Part shown: positions 1 through 10,690 of the stretch, in pieces
How positions within the stretch are numbered: the first letter of the stretch is position 1
How the letters are laid out: the number at the start of each line of letters is the position of its first letter
Source of the DNA: an uncultured Kordiimonas sp.
Lineage (GTDB): Bacteria; Pseudomonadota; Alphaproteobacteria; Sphingomonadales; Kordiimonadaceae
Length of the DNA stretch: 64,000 nucleotides
Assembly: GCA_947492375.1 (NCBI GenBank)
Contig: CANLMI010000002.1
Location: 311,529-375,528, forward strand
Reading direction: 5' to 3'
Translations under genes and position numbers: made by a program
Notes under the pieces: generated by a model
What the model saw: the letters and a program-made list of their open reading frames with translations, nothing else
Told to the model about the DNA's origin: nothing
The model's database searches: none

Positions 1-1512
1 GTTAAATATCTCATGAGGTGCCCTATAGTTAAAAGCATCACCCCACCCCATTGCTGTCGCAACATTACAAATCTGTTTCCAGTCTGCCCTCGCTTCACCA
101 GGAGCGGCCATAAAACTGCGTTGACGTGACATGCGCCGCTCAGAATTGGTTACCATGCCGTCTTTTTCCCCCCACCCAAGTGATGGTAAAAGAATATCGG
201 CACATTCTGCGGTGTCCGTAAAAGGGGTTACATCAGATACAATAACAAGGTCACAGGCTTTTAAGGCTGCTTTTACTCTATCAGCATCAGGCATACTCAC
301 GACCGGATTGGTTGCCATAATCCATATCGCTTTAATGTCGCCGCGTTCAACAGCGTCAAACAGGTCAACAGCTTTCAAGCCTTGCTGATCAGCAACAGTT
401 GGTGCATTCCAAAACCGTTTCACACGGTCACGGTCTTCGACACTTTCAAGCGACATATGGCTTGCAAGTTGATTTGCAAGCCCGCCAACTTCACGACCTC
501 CCATTGCATTTGGTTGGCCAGTGATTGAAAATGGCCCCATGCCCGGCCGGCCAATACGGCCCGTCATTAAATGGCAATTAATGATGCAATTAACCCGGTC
601 AGTACCATCAGTTGCCTGATTAACCCCTTGTGAGTAAACAGTGACTGTTTTTTCTGTTTTGGAAAAAAGCTCAAAAAACGCTTCTAGTATATCAATAGAT
701 ACCCCTGTAGCCTCTACTGTCGTTATCAAATCCCAGTTTTCACTAGCGCCCACAAGGCTTTCATAATTATTCGTATGATTATCAATGAACGTTTTATCAG
801 TGCAGTCATTTTCCAAAAGATAACGCGTCAAGCCCATGAAAAGATCAACATCGCTGCCACTTTTCAATTGAATATGCATATCAGCAAGTTCAGTTGTTGC
901 AGTTTTACGAGGATCAAGAACAACAATTTTCATTTCCGGACGCGCTTCACGGGCTGCTAGAAGGCGTTGAAATATAACAGGGTGACACCATGCAAGGTTA
1001 GAACCTACTAAAACAACAACGTCAGCCAATTCAAGGTCTTCATAACAACCCGGCACAATATCTCCGCCAAACGCACGTTTATGCCCAGCTACAGAGGAGG
1101 CCATACATAATCTGGAATTAGTATCGATATTTGCTGTCCCAATGAACCCTTTCATTAGCTTGTTAGCAACATAATAATCTTCAGTAAGAATTTGCCCTGA
1201 AACATACAAAGCAACAGCCTCGGAACCGTATTTATTGATAGTAGCAGTAAATTTATCTGCAATCGTATCAATCGCTGTATCCCAAGATGCTCTCTCGCCA
1301 GAGATCATCGGGTACAGAAGGCGATCAGTCGTACCGAGCGTATCAGCAAGCGTAGACCCTTTAGAACATAAACGTCCATAATTTGCCGAATGCTCAGGGT
1401 CGCCCATTACTGTTGGCTTGTTACCTTCCTGTGTAACAAGGACACCGCAACCAACACCACAATAGGGACAAGTGGTTTTAACGGTACGTTTTATGACACC
1501 AGGCTCGTTCAA
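1..1512 (-). CDS. nasA: Assimilatory nitrate reductase catalytic subunit, partial (C-terminus beyond window)
   Basis: Molybdopterin enzyme reducing nitrate to nitrite in the cytoplasm, the first step of nitrate assimilation. The first 504 codons are present. Cysteines 15, 18, 22 and 49 (CPYCGVGCG, then LCSKG) form the N-terminal [4Fe-4S] site typical of the NasA/NapA/FdhF family. NSRLCM around residue 136 supplies the likely molybdenum-ligand Cys. The last readable stretch, MGWGDAFNYRAPHEIF, is typical of NasA. The start is a TTG at 1512 overlapping the nirD stop (TTGA); an in-frame stop lies 24 bases upstream, so no ATG is available, and GGCGAGG sits about 10 bases before it. It is the last visible gene of the nitrate operon, after nirB and nirD. 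The C-terminal BFD-like domain found in many NasA proteins cannot be checked here. Confidence 0.93.
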   Translation of the reverse strand, partial: MNEPGVIKRTVKTTCPYCGVGCGVLVTQEGNKPTVMGDPEHSANYGRLCSKGSTLADTLGTTDRLLYPMISGERASWDTAIDTIADKFTATINKYGSEAVALYVSGQILTEDYYVANKLMKGFIGTANIDTNSRLCMASSVAGHKRAFGGDIVPGCYEDLELADVVVLVGSNLAWCHPVIFQRLLAAREARPEMKIVVLDPRKTATTELADMHIQLKSGSDVDLFMGLTRYLLENDCTDKTFIDNHTNNYESLVGASENWDLITTVEATGVSIDILEAFFELFSKTEKTVTVYSQGVNQATDGTDRVNCIINCHLMTGRIGRPGMGPFSITGQPNAMGGREVGGLANQLASHMSLESVEDRDRVKRFWNAPTVADQQGLKAVDLFDAVERGDIKAIWIMATNPVVSMPDADRVKAALKACDLVIVSDVTPFTDTAECADILLPSLGWGEKDGMVTNSERRMSRQRSFMAAPGEARADWKQICNVATAMGWGDAFNYRAPHEIFN

Positions 1513-1853
1513 TGTTCGCAAACCTCGCCATTTTCATCGATCAGCAAATGGACATACTCATCGATAATTTTTGTTGCCTTGGTGGCGGTTTTGCCCTCAT
1601 CCAAGCCTTGTGCTTTTCCTGTTTTCAAGGAAATTACCCAATTATGTAGTGGGCAAGTTACAGAAGCATCATGAATAATACCCTGACTTAGAGGCCCCCC
1701 CTTATGCGGGCATTGGTCATCAAGCGCATATATATCACCATTTGCTGTTTTAAAAAGCGCTACACAGCCACCACGTGTTTTAATAATCCGTGATCCACGG
1801 ACCGGAATATCACTCGTATGGCAAACCTTGGTCCAAACCTGATCTATGACCAT
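1509..1853 (-). CDS. nirD: Nitrite reductase [NAD(P)H] small subunit
   Basis: Small subunit of the cytoplasmic siroheme nitrite reductase that makes ammonium from nitrite. The 114-residue protein is a single Rieske-type domain. It keeps a complete [2Fe-2S] ligand set: Cys48-Pro-His50 and Cys67-Pro-Leu-His70. It therefore looks competent to bind the cluster, which I believe not all NirD proteins are. The ATG overlaps the nirB stop by one base (TAATG), and its own stop overlaps the nasA start, so the three genes are probably translationally coupled. Confidence 0.93.
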   Translation of the reverse strand: MVIDQVWTKVCHTSDIPVRGSRIIKTRGGCVALFKTANGDIYALDDQCPHKGGPLSQGIIHDASVTCPLHNWVISLKTGKAQGLDEGKTATKATKIIDEYVHLLIDENGEVCEH

Positions 1854-4312
1854 TATACTTCCTCCAACACTGCGGGTGACGGCGCAACAACTTCAATTGG
1901 GATAAATTCTTTCTTGCCTTCTCCCTGAGTTCGTTCTTCCCATGGATCTGTTTGGAAGAATGTCTGAGAGAAAACAAACCGATCATAATAAGCCCGCCTT
2001 TGCTCGGCGTCTTCCACTAACGTTTCACGGATGTAATCGAGGCCAACTTTATCCGCCCATTTATAAAGGCGGTCCAAATATTTGGCCTGCTCGCGGTACA
2101 TCTGCATCAAGGCGCCGATATGTTCCATCACCTCATCTTCGGTCTCGACAACGCACAAAACCTCGGTAGCTTTAACGTGCATACCGGCAGCCCCGGCAAA
2201 GTGAATTTCATATCCACCATCGATACAAATAATACCCATATCTTTACAGGTGGCTTCAGAACAATTCCGCGGGCAGCCAGATACTGCAAGTTTCACTTTA
2301 TGTGGTGCCCAACTACCCCAGAGGAAACGTTCAAGCTTGATACCAAGGCCCGTGGAATCCTGTGTGCCAAAACGACACCAATCAGTGCCGACGCATGTTT
2401 TAACTGTGCGCAATCCTTTTGCATATGCATGGCCTGAAACCAGCCCGGCAGAATTTAAATCTGCCCATACACCCGGCAAATCTTCCTTTTTCACTCCCAA
2501 CAGATCAATCCGTTGACCGCCGGTAACTTTCACACTCGGTATTTCGAACTTGTCGGCAACATCTGCGATCGCACGAAGTTCATCCGGCGTGGTCATACCG
2601 CCCCACATGCGCGGCACTACAGAATATGTCCCATCTTTTTGAATATTGGCATGTACACGCTCATTGATGAAACGTGACTGAGCATCATCTTTATATTCAC
2701 CCGGCCAAGCGGCCAGCAGATAATAGTTAAGTGCAGGACGGCATTTCGCACACCCACATGATGTTTTCCACTCCATCGCCTGCATAACAAGCTGCATGGA
2801 TTTAAGGTTACGACCCGTAATAACCCGCTGCACATCTTCATGTGTAAAATCTGTACATCCACACATCACTTGGCCTGCACTGGCGTCGAATTCTTCACCA
2901 GCCGCCATTGCCAACAGTTTTTCAACTAAACCAGTACAACTACCACAAGATGCAGAAGCTTTGGTATGCAGCCTTACATCATCAATAGACTGAAGGCCTT
3001 TTTCAGTGATTGCACTTGTAATGTCGCCCTTACATACGCCGTTGCAGCCACAGATTTCTGTGTTATCGGGCAATGCTGCAACGGCTGCCATAGGGTCCGG
3101 CTCACCAGCGCCAGCATACGCTGGTCCAAAAATTAACGTGCTGCGCAAGTCGGAAATGTCAGTTTTATCTTTTAAATTCTGGAAGAACCAAGCGCTGTCC
3201 GCTGTATCACCGTAAAAAACAATCCCAACAATAATATTATTTTCAAGCACAAGGCGCTTATAGATACCTGCTGCTGCGTCCCGGAGAACAATTTCTTCCC
3301 GTCCTTCACCATCAGAAAAATCACCAGCCGAATAAAGGTCAACGCCTGTAATCTTGAGTTTGGTTGCCGTTATCGACCCAGTATATTCAGCATTAAACTC
3401 ACCTGCCAGTTGACGGCCAATAACCTTAGCCATTTCATATAATGGAGCGACAAGGCCGTAACAGACACCTCTATGTTGAACACACTCGCCAACGGCAAAA
3501 ATATTATCGTCTGACGTATGCATCGTATCAGAAACAACGATGCCGCGCTCTACATCAAGCCCTGCGGTAAGAGCAATAGACGTGCTGGGCTTAATACCAA
3601 CTGCCATACAAACCATATCTGCTTCAAGATGGGTACCGTCCTCAAGAAGGATACCTGTTACATGGGTTTCACCAGTAATTTCCTTGGTATTCGCAGAAGT
3701 TAGAATATTGATGCCGCGGCGTTCGATTTCTGCTTGTAAAAGAGCCCCTGCTGCTTCATCGAGCTGTCGTTCCATCAATGTCGGCATTAAATGTACGACG
3801 GAAACATCCATGCCTTGCATTTTAAGACCAACAGCAGCCTCCAGCCCCAATAAGCCACCGCCTATAACAATGGCATGCCCACCTTTTTTGGCGTAACCGA
3901 GCATTGCATCCACATCATCTAAATCACGGTAGGTTACAACACCATCAAGATCATGACCTGGAACCGGAATTATAAAGGGGCTAGAGCCGGTTGCGACCAA
4001 CAGCTTGTCATAACTCGTTTCACAACCGTTATGATCCGTTACTATCTGAGCTGCTCTATCAATAGCTTCAATACGGATACCTTTATGGAGTGTAATATTA
4101 TGCTTTCTATACCAATCCTCATCATGGATAATGATATCCTTATATGCCTTTTCCCCTGATAAAACTGGCGACAGCATGATCCGATCATAATTGACCCGAG
4201 GTTCTGCATTAAAAATAGTGATATCATACATATCAGGCTTAAGGTCGAGCAAGGTTTCCAGCACCCTGCCCGGTGCCATGCCATTTCCGATTACGACTAG
4301 TTTTTTCTTCAT
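1853..4312 (-). CDS. nirB: Nitrite reductase [NAD(P)H] large subunit
   Basis: Catalytic subunit reducing nitrite to ammonium with NAD(P)H. Domain order fits NirB: an FAD Rossmann fold (GNGMAPGR, residues 9-16), an NAD(P) fold (GGGLLGLEAA, 151-160), a BFD-like [2Fe-2S] domain (Cys421, 423, 456, 459), a second BFD-like set (Cys484, 486, 519, 521/524), then the ferredoxin-sulfite-reductase-like module with the siroheme/[4Fe-4S] cysteines 640, 646, 680 and 684. Length (819) is usual for the family. GGAG lies 8 bases before the ATG. A 183-base gap separates it from the ATPase gene upstream, longer than the other gaps in the operon, so a second promoter or processing site there is possible. Confidence 0.96.
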   Translation of the reverse strand: MKKKLVVIGNGMAPGRVLETLLDLKPDMYDITIFNAEPRVNYDRIMLSPVLSGEKAYKDIIIHDEDWYRKHNITLHKGIRIEAIDRAAQIVTDHNGCETSYDKLLVATGSSPFIIPVPGHDLDGVVTYRDLDDVDAMLGYAKKGGHAIVIGGGLLGLEAAVGLKMQGMDVSVVHLMPTLMERQLDEAAGALLQAEIERRGINILTSANTKEITGETHVTGILLEDGTHLEADMVCMAVGIKPSTSIALTAGLDVERGIVVSDTMHTSDDNIFAVGECVQHRGVCYGLVAPLYEMAKVIGRQLAGEFNAEYTGSITATKLKITGVDLYSAGDFSDGEGREEIVLRDAAAGIYKRLVLENNIIVGIVFYGDTADSAWFFQNLKDKTDISDLRSTLIFGPAYAGAGEPDPMAAVAALPDNTEICGCNGVCKGDITSAITEKGLQSIDDVRLHTKASASCGSCTGLVEKLLAMAAGEEFDASAGQVMCGCTDFTHEDVQRVITGRNLKSMQLVMQAMEWKTSCGCAKCRPALNYYLLAAWPGEYKDDAQSRFINERVHANIQKDGTYSVVPRMWGGMTTPDELRAIADVADKFEIPSVKVTGGQRIDLLGVKKEDLPGVWADLNSAGLVSGHAYAKGLRTVKTCVGTDWCRFGTQDSTGLGIKLERFLWGSWAPHKVKLAVSGCPRNCSEATCKDMGIICIDGGYEIHFAGAAGMHVKATEVLCVVETEDEVMEHIGALMQMYREQAKYLDRLYKWADKVGLDYIRETLVEDAEQRRAYYDRFVFSQTFFQTDPWEERTQGEGKKEFIPIEVVAPSPAVLEEV

Positions 4313-4495
4313 GTTTTATACTCCGTACCGAATGATTGTCCTACGTGACTATTCGGGACTTGAATTCGGTTTGTATCCAGAAAACCTCGGTGGATGTCTT
4401 TCCACATTCATGTTTTCGGCTTCAAAACCGCTGTTCATTGTGCATCAATGCGTGTGAATGAGCCGCCGTTGGCCCAGAGAATAACCAGAGCGTTC
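4313..4495 (-). other. Intergenic leader between nrtDC and nirB
   Basis: On the minus strand this 183-base gap ends in the nirB ribosome binding site. An inverted repeat (ACCGAAT at 4327-4333 with ATTCGGT at 4364-4370) could form a stem just upstream of that site. This might be an RNA processing or attenuation element, or nothing. No coding potential is seen. Confidence 0.3.
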
Positions 4496-6271
4496 CTAGG
4501 TTCCGGTTTTCTCATGAATTTCGTATTCCTCCAGGAAGGATAAAACCTCCTGCCGGTAATGATAATAATCAGGGTGTTCCAAAAGAGCCTTGCGGCTTCG
4601 AGGTCTCGGCAAGTCAACCTTCATGACTTTTCCAACACGTGCATGAGGGCCATTAGTCATCATCACAACATAGTCCCCAAGCAAAATCGCTTCATCAACA
4701 TCATGTGTTACACAAACTGATGTTACTTGCGTACGCTGCCAAACATCCATCAGCACTTCCTGAAGGTCCCAACGTGTTAATGAATCGAGCATCCCGAAAG
4801 GTTCATCAAGCAAGAGTAATTTGGGGGATAGAGCAAAAGCGCGTGCAATCCCGACACGTTGCCGCATACCATTAGATAACTCGCTTGCTCTGCGTTGCAT
4901 GCTGTCTTTCAGGCCAACTCTTGTGAGATAATATTCAATAATTTCCTGACGTTCTTTTTTGCTCGTATGTGGATAAACCCGCTCAACTCCCAAAGCGACA
5001 TTTTCATATGCTGTTAACCAAGGAAACAGACTTGGTGATTGGAAGACAACCCCCCTGTCAGGCCCTGAATCTGTGACTTCTTTCCCGTCAAGAACGATAC
5101 CGCCGTCAGAAACATCTGTTAGCCCTGCTGTCATCGTTAATACTGTCGATTTACCGCAACCTGAATGACCGATCAGGGATACAAATTCGCCCTTTGCGAT
5201 ATTTAAATTGAATTTATCAACAACAGTTAGAGGCCCTTTGGGCGTCGGGTAGGTTTTAGTGACATTATAGTATTCAACATACCGTTTGATATCCTGAATC
5301 TGTTTATTCTTAATCGCTTTAATCGTTTCAGGAAGTTCAGGGTCAACTATACTCTCAGCGGCCTTATTTTTTGAAGCTGACTTCTTATTTCTAGAATAAA
5401 GGTGCTTTGCTTCTTTCAAACCCTTTTTGAGGCCACCGGCTGTTGCCGTTATAGGAACAACATTAGGGAGGTGGGTGCCCGCAGCGCCCTCGGCTTGCTT
5501 AATGCCGATATCCATTAAGTAGTTGGTAATTGTTTGACGCAACTCAATGAATTCACGGCTATCATTAATCGATTTCCGGTCTCTTGGTCGAGGAATATTG
5601 ACCTTAAAGGTTTGCCCAAGCGATGCATTTGGCCCCGGCGTTAGAGGAATAATTCGATCCGCGAGCAAAATCGCCTCATCAACATCATTAGTAATCAAAA
5701 TAACGGTCTTTTTTTCTCGTGACCAGATTACCTCAAGCTCATCCTGTAAATTAGCACGTGTAAGGGCATCCAAGGCACTGAAAGGCTCATCTAATAATAA
5801 AAGGCGCGGGTTGATCGCAAGGGCACGCGCAACATTAACCCGCTGGCGCATCCCCCCCGAAAGCTCAGCAGGTTTACGGTCACGTGCATGGCTAAGACCG
5901 ACCATTTCGACATAATGGTGCACACGCTCCATTACCTCTTTTTCCGGTAATTTAGGGAACACAGCCTTTACCGCCAGCTTAATATTACCAACAACGGATA
6001 ACCAAGGCATCAAGGAATAGTTCTGAAAAACTACACCACGATCTGACGATGCCCCTTTGACAGGTTTACCGTCAAAAATAACCTTACCTTTATTTGCTTC
6101 GATCAAGCCCGCAATAAGCGAGACTAGCGTTGTCTTTCCACTACCTGAAAAGCCAACAATTGCAACAAACTCATTTTCTTCGATCTCAAGGTTTATATCG
6201 CTTAAAACTTTTGTTGTGTCAGGCCCGTTTCCATAAGACTTTGCAATATTTTCAAGGGTCAAAATAGCCAT
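4496..6271 (-). CDS. Nitrate/nitrite ABC transporter ATPase, two ATPase domains fused in one chain
   Basis: Powers nitrate import together with the permease and binding protein encoded just upstream. The 591-residue chain holds two complete-looking NrtD/SsuB-type ATPase domains. Domain 1 has Walker A near 40-48 (GFSGSGKTT), signature LSGGMRQRV near 137 and Walker B LLLLDEP near 157. Domain 2 has Walker A near 368 (GHSGCGKST), signature LSNGMRQRV and [13 protein letters not shown] basic linker of about 80 residues joins them. Cyanobacteria use separate NrtC and NrtD proteins; here both ATPases are ABC domains and no NrtA-like domain is attached to either. Domain 1 reads ITNDVDEA where a switch histidine (THD) is expected: Asn195. 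Domain 2 keeps VTHDVDEA. The start has GGGAG 7 bases upstream. It lies 11 bases after nrtB. Confidence 0.92.
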   Translation of the reverse strand: MAILTLENIAKSYGNGPDTTKVLSDINLEIEENEFVAIVGFSGSGKTTLVSLIAGLIEANKGKVIFDGKPVKGASSDRGVVFQNYSLMPWLSVVGNIKLAVKAVFPKLPEKEVMERVHHYVEMVGLSHARDRKPAELSGGMRQRVNVARALAINPRLLLLDEPFSALDALTRANLQDELEVIWSREKKTVILITNDVDEAILLADRIIPLTPGPNASLGQTFKVNIPRPRDRKSINDSREFIELRQTITNYLMDIGIKQAEGAAGTHLPNVVPITATAGGLKKGLKEAKHLYSRNKKSASKNKAAESIVDPELPETIKAIKNKQIQDIKRYVEYYNVTKTYPTPKGPLTVVDKFNLNIAKGEFVSLIGHSGCGKSTVLTMTAGLTDVSDGGIVLDGKEVTDSGPDRGVVFQSPSLFPWLTAYENVALGVERVYPHTSKKERQEIIEYYLTRVGLKDSMQRRASELSNGMRQRVGIARAFALSPKLLLLDEPFGMLDSLTRWDLQEVLMDVWQRTQVTSVCVTHDVDEAILLGDYVVMMTNGPHARVGKVMKVDLPRPRSRKALLEHPDYYHYRQEVLSFLEEYEIHEKTGT

Positions 6272-6282
6272 ATGATCACTCC

Positions 6283-7491
6283 CTATCGCTTGTCTGAAAA
6301 GCTAAAGAGTGCTTGTAGTGTGAACATAATCCGGTCCAACAAGAAGCCGATGATACCAACCGTCAGTACCGCCACCATAATCTTTGCAAGCGATGATGAT
6401 GATCCGTTCTGAAATTCATCCCATACGAATTTACCAAGCCCCGGATTTTGTGCCAGCATTTCTGCGGCAATCAGCACCATCCAACCAACCCCTAAAGACA
6501 AGCGAAGCCCCGTAAACATCAACGGTAACGACGATGGAATAACCAACTTAAAAATCTTATCCGATGTCTTTAACTGAAGAACTTTTGCTACATTCAAAAG
6601 GTCTTTATCAATTGAGGCCACACCAAGCGCTGTATTAATCAGGGTCGTCCACATAGAACACAATGTCACAGTTATTGCTGAAATCAGAAACGACTTAGGC
6701 ATCGCGTCACTTACATTTACATAAAGTGCAGAGACAATCATGGTTACAATTGGTAACCACGCCAGAGGGGATACAGGTTTCAAAACCTGAATAATCAGAG
6801 TAAGAGCGGAATTAACAGTACTGCTTAATCCACAGAAAATACCGAGTGGCACAGCAACCAAAGTAGCGACCAAAAACCCAAAGAATACCGTTTTTAGCGA
6901 TGTGAATATTTGATCAAAATACGTTGGTTTCCCTGTGAAATTTCTCTGTTTAACTTTTTCAGGTTTGCCGTCCGCGATATATTTTGCGTTGCGAGCTTCC
7001 TGACGCTCATAAAATTTTTCTGCCTTAAGGCGTGTTGCTTTATGATCTTCAATCAAAAGGCCAAATTGTTCCCACACAGCAACGGGGCCAGGTATTTCGC
7101 CGAGGCTGGTTTTGATCTGTGATGCACCGCTAGACCACATCATTACAAAAACAGCAACCGCCAACAACGGCAGAACAAGCACTCGCCATATTTCCTTTAA
7201 CTGCCCTCTGGGGTCTTCGCGTTTGGCAAGCTTTATGAAGGGGTTAATAAAACCCAGCCCAATAATGGAGAAAAAGTTCATTACTTTTTGAAGCGTGAAA
7301 AAAGTAATGACTTTCCTTGAAAACCCTTTTGAATTTCCCGCTTTTATTTCTGCATCAGCTTTTGTGGGAGCACTTGCAGCATCAACTTCTGCAACTTCAA
7401 CAATACTTTCATTGATAGAGTTTTCATTGATAGGCTCCGCCTGCATACCAAGCTGTTCCTTATCGCTTATTTTTACATTGGAATACGACAT
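6283..7491 (-). CDS. nrtB: Nitrate ABC transporter permease with long N-terminal extension
   Basis: Inner-membrane channel of the nitrate importer. The C-terminal two thirds is a binding-protein-dependent permease domain with several hydrophobic segments and an EAA-like loop ([19 protein letters not shown]). The first ~95 residues are hydrophilic with one basic patch and come before the first membrane segment near 105-125. After that segment there is a ~70-residue charged stretch rich in Lys/Glu. Plain NrtB proteins are about 280 residues, so this 402-residue form is extended. AGGGA precedes the ATG. It lies between nrtA and the ATPase gene, all on the same strand. Confidence 0.9.
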   Translation of the reverse strand: MSYSNVKISDKEQLGMQAEPINENSINESIVEVAEVDAASAPTKADAEIKAGNSKGFSRKVITFFTLQKVMNFFSIIGLGFINPFIKLAKREDPRGQLKEIWRVLVLPLLAVAVFVMMWSSGASQIKTSLGEIPGPVAVWEQFGLLIEDHKATRLKAEKFYERQEARNAKYIADGKPEKVKQRNFTGKPTYFDQIFTSLKTVFFGFLVATLVAVPLGIFCGLSSTVNSALTLIIQVLKPVSPLAWLPIVTMIVSALYVNVSDAMPKSFLISAITVTLCSMWTTLINTALGVASIDKDLLNVAKVLQLKTSDKIFKLVIPSSLPLMFTGLRLSLGVGWMVLIAAEMLAQNPGLGKFVWDEFQNGSSSSLAKIMVAVLTVGIIGFLLDRIMFTLQALFSFSDKR

Positions 7492-7581
7492 TCATTTATC
7501 CCTAGTGCGGTGCACAGTCTTCTCTAGTTGTTTCATTTTAAATCCTGAAGTGTAGGCACACCTTGTTCGCATTCTGGCCAT

Positions 7582-9039
7582 TTATTCAGTCGATGCGGTT
7601 ACAATTTCTGCAACCGTTTCGCTTGCTTTCAAGCCTATGGAAAACTTTTCGAGATATGCATTTGGTTTTTTGCCGTCGAACTCGACACCATCAATAAAAC
7701 CTGCCTGCGGTGCCTTAAATCCATCAGTACCGAAGGGGAAATCCACTTTTTGAGCCTTGCCTTCATCAATGAGCAATTGAGCAGCCTGCATATAGATCTT
7801 TGGCTTATAGACTTTCTTGGCGACGTCCATATACCAGCTATCGCTTTTCCCTTCGCTAATTTGGCCCCAACGTCGCATTTGAGTCAGGTACCAAATTGCA
7901 TCTGAATAGAAAGGGTATGTTGCATAATAACGGAAGAAAACATTGAAATCGGGCACTTCTCGCTTGTCGCCTTTTTCATATTCAAATGTACCCGTCATTG
8001 ACGCCGCAATAACATCATAATCAGCACCGACATATTCTGACTGGGAAATAATTTTTACGGCCTCTGCACGATTGGCATTATTATTTTCGTCGAGCCAGAT
8101 TGCCGCCCGGATGAGAGCTTTAACAACGGCAATATGGGTATTTGGGTTTTCTTTCGCCCAAGCCGATGAAACACCGAATACTTTTTCAGGGTTATTTTTC
8201 CAGATTTCATAATCTGTTACTACGGGTACACCAATGCCCTTAAATACCGCTTGCTGGTTCCACGGCTCACCAACACAGTAACCATAAATTGTACCGGCCT
8301 CAAGCGTTGCAGGCATTTGAGGGGGAGGTGTTACCGATAACAGTGCATCGGCATTAATCTGACCCGTGATATCCTGTACGCCGTAATACCCTGGATGAAT
8401 ACCACCAGCCGCCAACCAATAGCGTAGTTCATAATTATGTGTTGATAAGGGAAATACCATGCCCATATTGAAGGGCTTGCCGTCTTCGCGGAAACTATCG
8501 ACAACAGGTTTTAATGCGTCTGCTTTGACTGGGTGCACGGGTTTACCATCGTTACCCATCGGCACATTAGCTTTCATCTGTTGCCAAATATCGTTTGACA
8601 CAGTGATGCCATTTCCGTTCAAATCCATAGAAAAGGCGGTGACAATATCAGCTTTGGTGCCAAAGCCAATCGTTGCACCAAGCGGTTGTCCAGCAAGCAT
8701 ATGAGCCCCATCAAGCTCACCGTCGATAACGCGGTCAAGTAACACTTTCCAGTTTGCTTGTGGCTCCAGCGTTACAAACAAGCCTTCATCTTCAAAATAC
8801 CCAAGCTCATAAGCAACAGCAAGCGGCGCCATATCTGTCAGTTTAATAAAACCAAATTTAAGCTCATCTTTTTCCAACTCAAGTTCTTGGGCATTTAAAG
8901 CAAGAGAAAACAAGCCTGTAACCAAAACCAATAAACCCAATGAACTCTGGATGGCTTCCGCGCATTTTTTTATTTTATGAGGCTTTATCATTACCGAAGA
9001 TACTAAACGGCCAGCATCCCGGAGCTTAAGTATGCACAT
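7582..9039 (-). CDS. nrtA: Nitrate ABC transporter substrate-binding protein
   Basis: Periplasmic nitrate-binding component, NrtA/SsuA-like (CmpA/NrtA branch). After the signal peptide the mature protein begins near [16 protein letters not shown] and contains family features such as [16 protein letters not shown] and [15 protein letters not shown] place the start at the ATG at 9039, because AGGAG (9048-9052) sits 8 bases upstream; an ATG at 8991 would give a more compact signal peptide, and the same frame is open up to 9117. The N-terminus is basic followed by [18 protein letters not shown], a clear export signal. It is the first gene of the nitrate operon. Confidence 0.9.
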   Translation of the reverse strand: MCILKLRDAGRLVSSVMIKPHKIKKCAEAIQSSLGLLVLVTGLFSLALNAQELELEKDELKFGFIKLTDMAPLAVAYELGYFEDEGLFVTLEPQANWKVLLDRVIDGELDGAHMLAGQPLGATIGFGTKADIVTAFSMDLNGNGITVSNDIWQQMKANVPMGNDGKPVHPVKADALKPVVDSFREDGKPFNMGMVFPLSTHNYELRYWLAAGGIHPGYYGVQDITGQINADALLSVTPPPQMPATLEAGTIYGYCVGEPWNQQAVFKGIGVPVVTDYEIWKNNPEKVFGVSSAWAKENPNTHIAVVKALIRAAIWLDENNNANRAEAVKIISQSEYVGADYDVIAASMTGTFEYEKGDKREVPDFNVFFRYYATYPFYSDAIWYLTQMRRWGQISEGKSDSWYMDVAKKVYKPKIYMQAAQLLIDEGKAQKVDFPFGTDGFKAPQAGFIDGVEFDGKKPNAYLEKFSIGLKASETVAEIVTASTE

Positions 9040-9436
9040 CAGCATATCTCCTGAAAAACAAACACTGCGTTTGCTAACGCAATGCAAAAATATTGTAATA
9101 TATTGGAAAGGCCCCATTCATTAGGGGTGTATTTGACGCCGTATCATATCGGCCAAATAGAATCGAATCTGCTCGCCGTTGAGCTATCTATTCATTAATA
9201 TGAAATTAGAGCTTTGTCTATAATTCATTATCAAAAGTTTTATTTTGTATGCAAATGTAGAAATTATCTTACGTTAAACCGCCCAATTCATATCAATATA
9301 AATTATGCCCCTTAAACAAAATAGAAATTTAATGGATAAACTTGTTAATAAAGTATAATAACCGCCAAATTATTATACATGACCTCAAGTAGGTCACTTC
9401 AAAGGTCAGATATTCATTAGCAGATAAGGATACAGC
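9040..9436. promoter_or_regulatory. Divergent promoter region between the nitrate operon and the polyamine genes
   Basis: AT-rich, no ORF of interest. It must hold the promoter of the nitrate operon (minus) and of the polyamine pair (plus). TATAAT at about 9353-9358 is a possible -10 element for the plus strand, without a convincing -35. A short inverted repeat GACCT-N5-AGGTC lies at about 9381-9395. No convincing sigma-54 site was found for the nitrate operon. Confidence 0.35.
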
Positions 9437-10690
9437 ATGATGGTTAACCCTACACTATTAAACGGTGCCATTTACTTGATTGGTACAGGCGAAGTAGCAA
9501 AAGCAGCGCTATACAAACTTATCAAGCTATTCCCCAAACAGCCAATCACAGTTGTCGCATCGAACAGGACGGGCGGGCTGGACTTATTAGCTGAAAATAT
9601 AGCTAATGATCTTGCTGCTACCCACATTGCTTTCAAGCAAATTGATGTTTTTAATAACACCTCTGCCCTAAATGAGCTTATCGGCGCGACTGCGGGCTCA
9701 GAGCCACAAGTTATCTTCAACCTTGGCTCTCCTTATTTAGATATGAAGTTGATGCACGTCGCACTTGAGACCAACTGCCATTACGTAGACACGGCATGCT
9801 ATGAAGAACTCGATACAAAAGGCTTTAGCTATAAAGAACAATTATCACTAGCGCCTGAATTCAAAAAGAGAGGCCTAAAAGCAATATTAGGTGCTGGTGG
9901 ATCACCCGGAATTACCAACCTACTTGCGCGTTTCCATGATACTTATCGTACTTGTAATAGCGTTAAAATTTTTGACTATAATGGTGGTTCACAGGATAAG
10001 TATCCATGGGCCACCAACTTTGCCGCAGAAGATAACCTGAAAGAACTTGATAATCCTGCGAAATTCCTGCGCGACGGTGAATGGGTCGAAGTTCCTGCAT
10101 TTTCAGAACGTTTTCATATTACAGACCCCTTAAAAATAGATGACACTTCCGAAGTTGGCTTCAACACTATTTATCATGAAGAGCAAGAAACTATAAATAT
10201 GGTTTTCCCTCATATACAGAACATCTACAGCTATATGAGTTTCGGCGAAGACTATATCAAATACTTCAAACTATTCAGAGATTTGGGCTTGATGGGTGTT
10301 AATCCAGTCTCAGATGGTCAGGGCGGAGAGATCATACCAATCCGCTTTCTTGCATCCCTTATGCCTCACCCGCGTGATGTTGCACCGTTGGTTACAGGAC
10401 CTGCTGGAATGCGTGTAGAAACAATAGGCACAGACAATAGTAACCTAGTCAGTGTTTGGCGGATGCTTCATGAAAACTGCTTCAGCGACACCAAAACAGG
10501 TGCCGTTGCCTGGAGTACAGGGGTACCAGCATGTCTGTTCATGGATGCGATGCTAAAATATGATGGCACTGGTGTATTCGTGCCTGAAAACCTTCCCAAT
10601 TTGAATTTTGACCTTTTTGAAGAGTTATCTGCGCTTTATGGGCTGGAGGTTGAGAATTATAACACAGACGGTGCAAAGGTAAGTCTATGA
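9437..10690 (+). CDS. Carboxynorspermidine/carboxyspermidine synthase (saccharopine dehydrogenase-like)
   Basis: NADPH-dependent enzyme joining aspartate semialdehyde to diaminopropane or putrescine to give carboxynorspermidine or carboxyspermidine. The 417-residue protein starts with a Rossmann segment (IYLIGTGEVAKAALYKLI) and contains LGAGGSPGITNLLARF and WATNFAAEDNLKELDNP, features of the bacterial Lys1-like carboxynorspermidine dehydrogenases rather than lysine-pathway saccharopine dehydrogenase. Its stop overlaps the next start by ATGA, and that neighbour is the matching decarboxylase, which strongly supports the assignment. Which diamine is used cannot be told from sequence. AAGGA precedes the ATG by about 6 bases. 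Confidence 0.87.
   Translation: MMVNPTLLNGAIYLIGTGEVAKAALYKLIKLFPKQPITVVASNRTGGLDLLAENIANDLAATHIAFKQIDVFNNTSALNELIGATAGSEPQVIFNLGSPYLDMKLMHVALETNCHYVDTACYEELDTKGFSYKEQLSLAPEFKKRGLKAILGAGGSPGITNLLARFHDTYRTCNSVKIFDYNGGSQDKYPWATNFAAEDNLKELDNPAKFLRDGEWVEVPAFSERFHITDPLKIDDTSEVGFNTIYHEEQETINMVFPHIQNIYSYMSFGEDYIKYFKLFRDLGLMGVNPVSDGQGGEIIPIRFLASLMPHPRDVAPLVTGPAGMRVETIGTDNSNLVSVWRMLHENCFSDTKTGAVAWSTGVPACLFMDAMLKYDGTGVFVPENLPNLNFDLFEELSALYGLEVENYNTDGAKVSL

Noticed and set aside
131-1674. Several plus-strand ORFs of 60-95 codons opposite nasA and nirD
   Set aside because: They lie antisense to well-supported conserved genes and have no ribosome sites or recognisable domains.
9150-9195. A minus-strand stretch resembling a tRNA D-arm (GATAGCTCAACGGCGAGCA) upstream of nrtA
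   Set aside because: No acceptor stem, anticodon arm or T-arm can be folded around it in the right spacing, so it is not a tRNA and probably chance.
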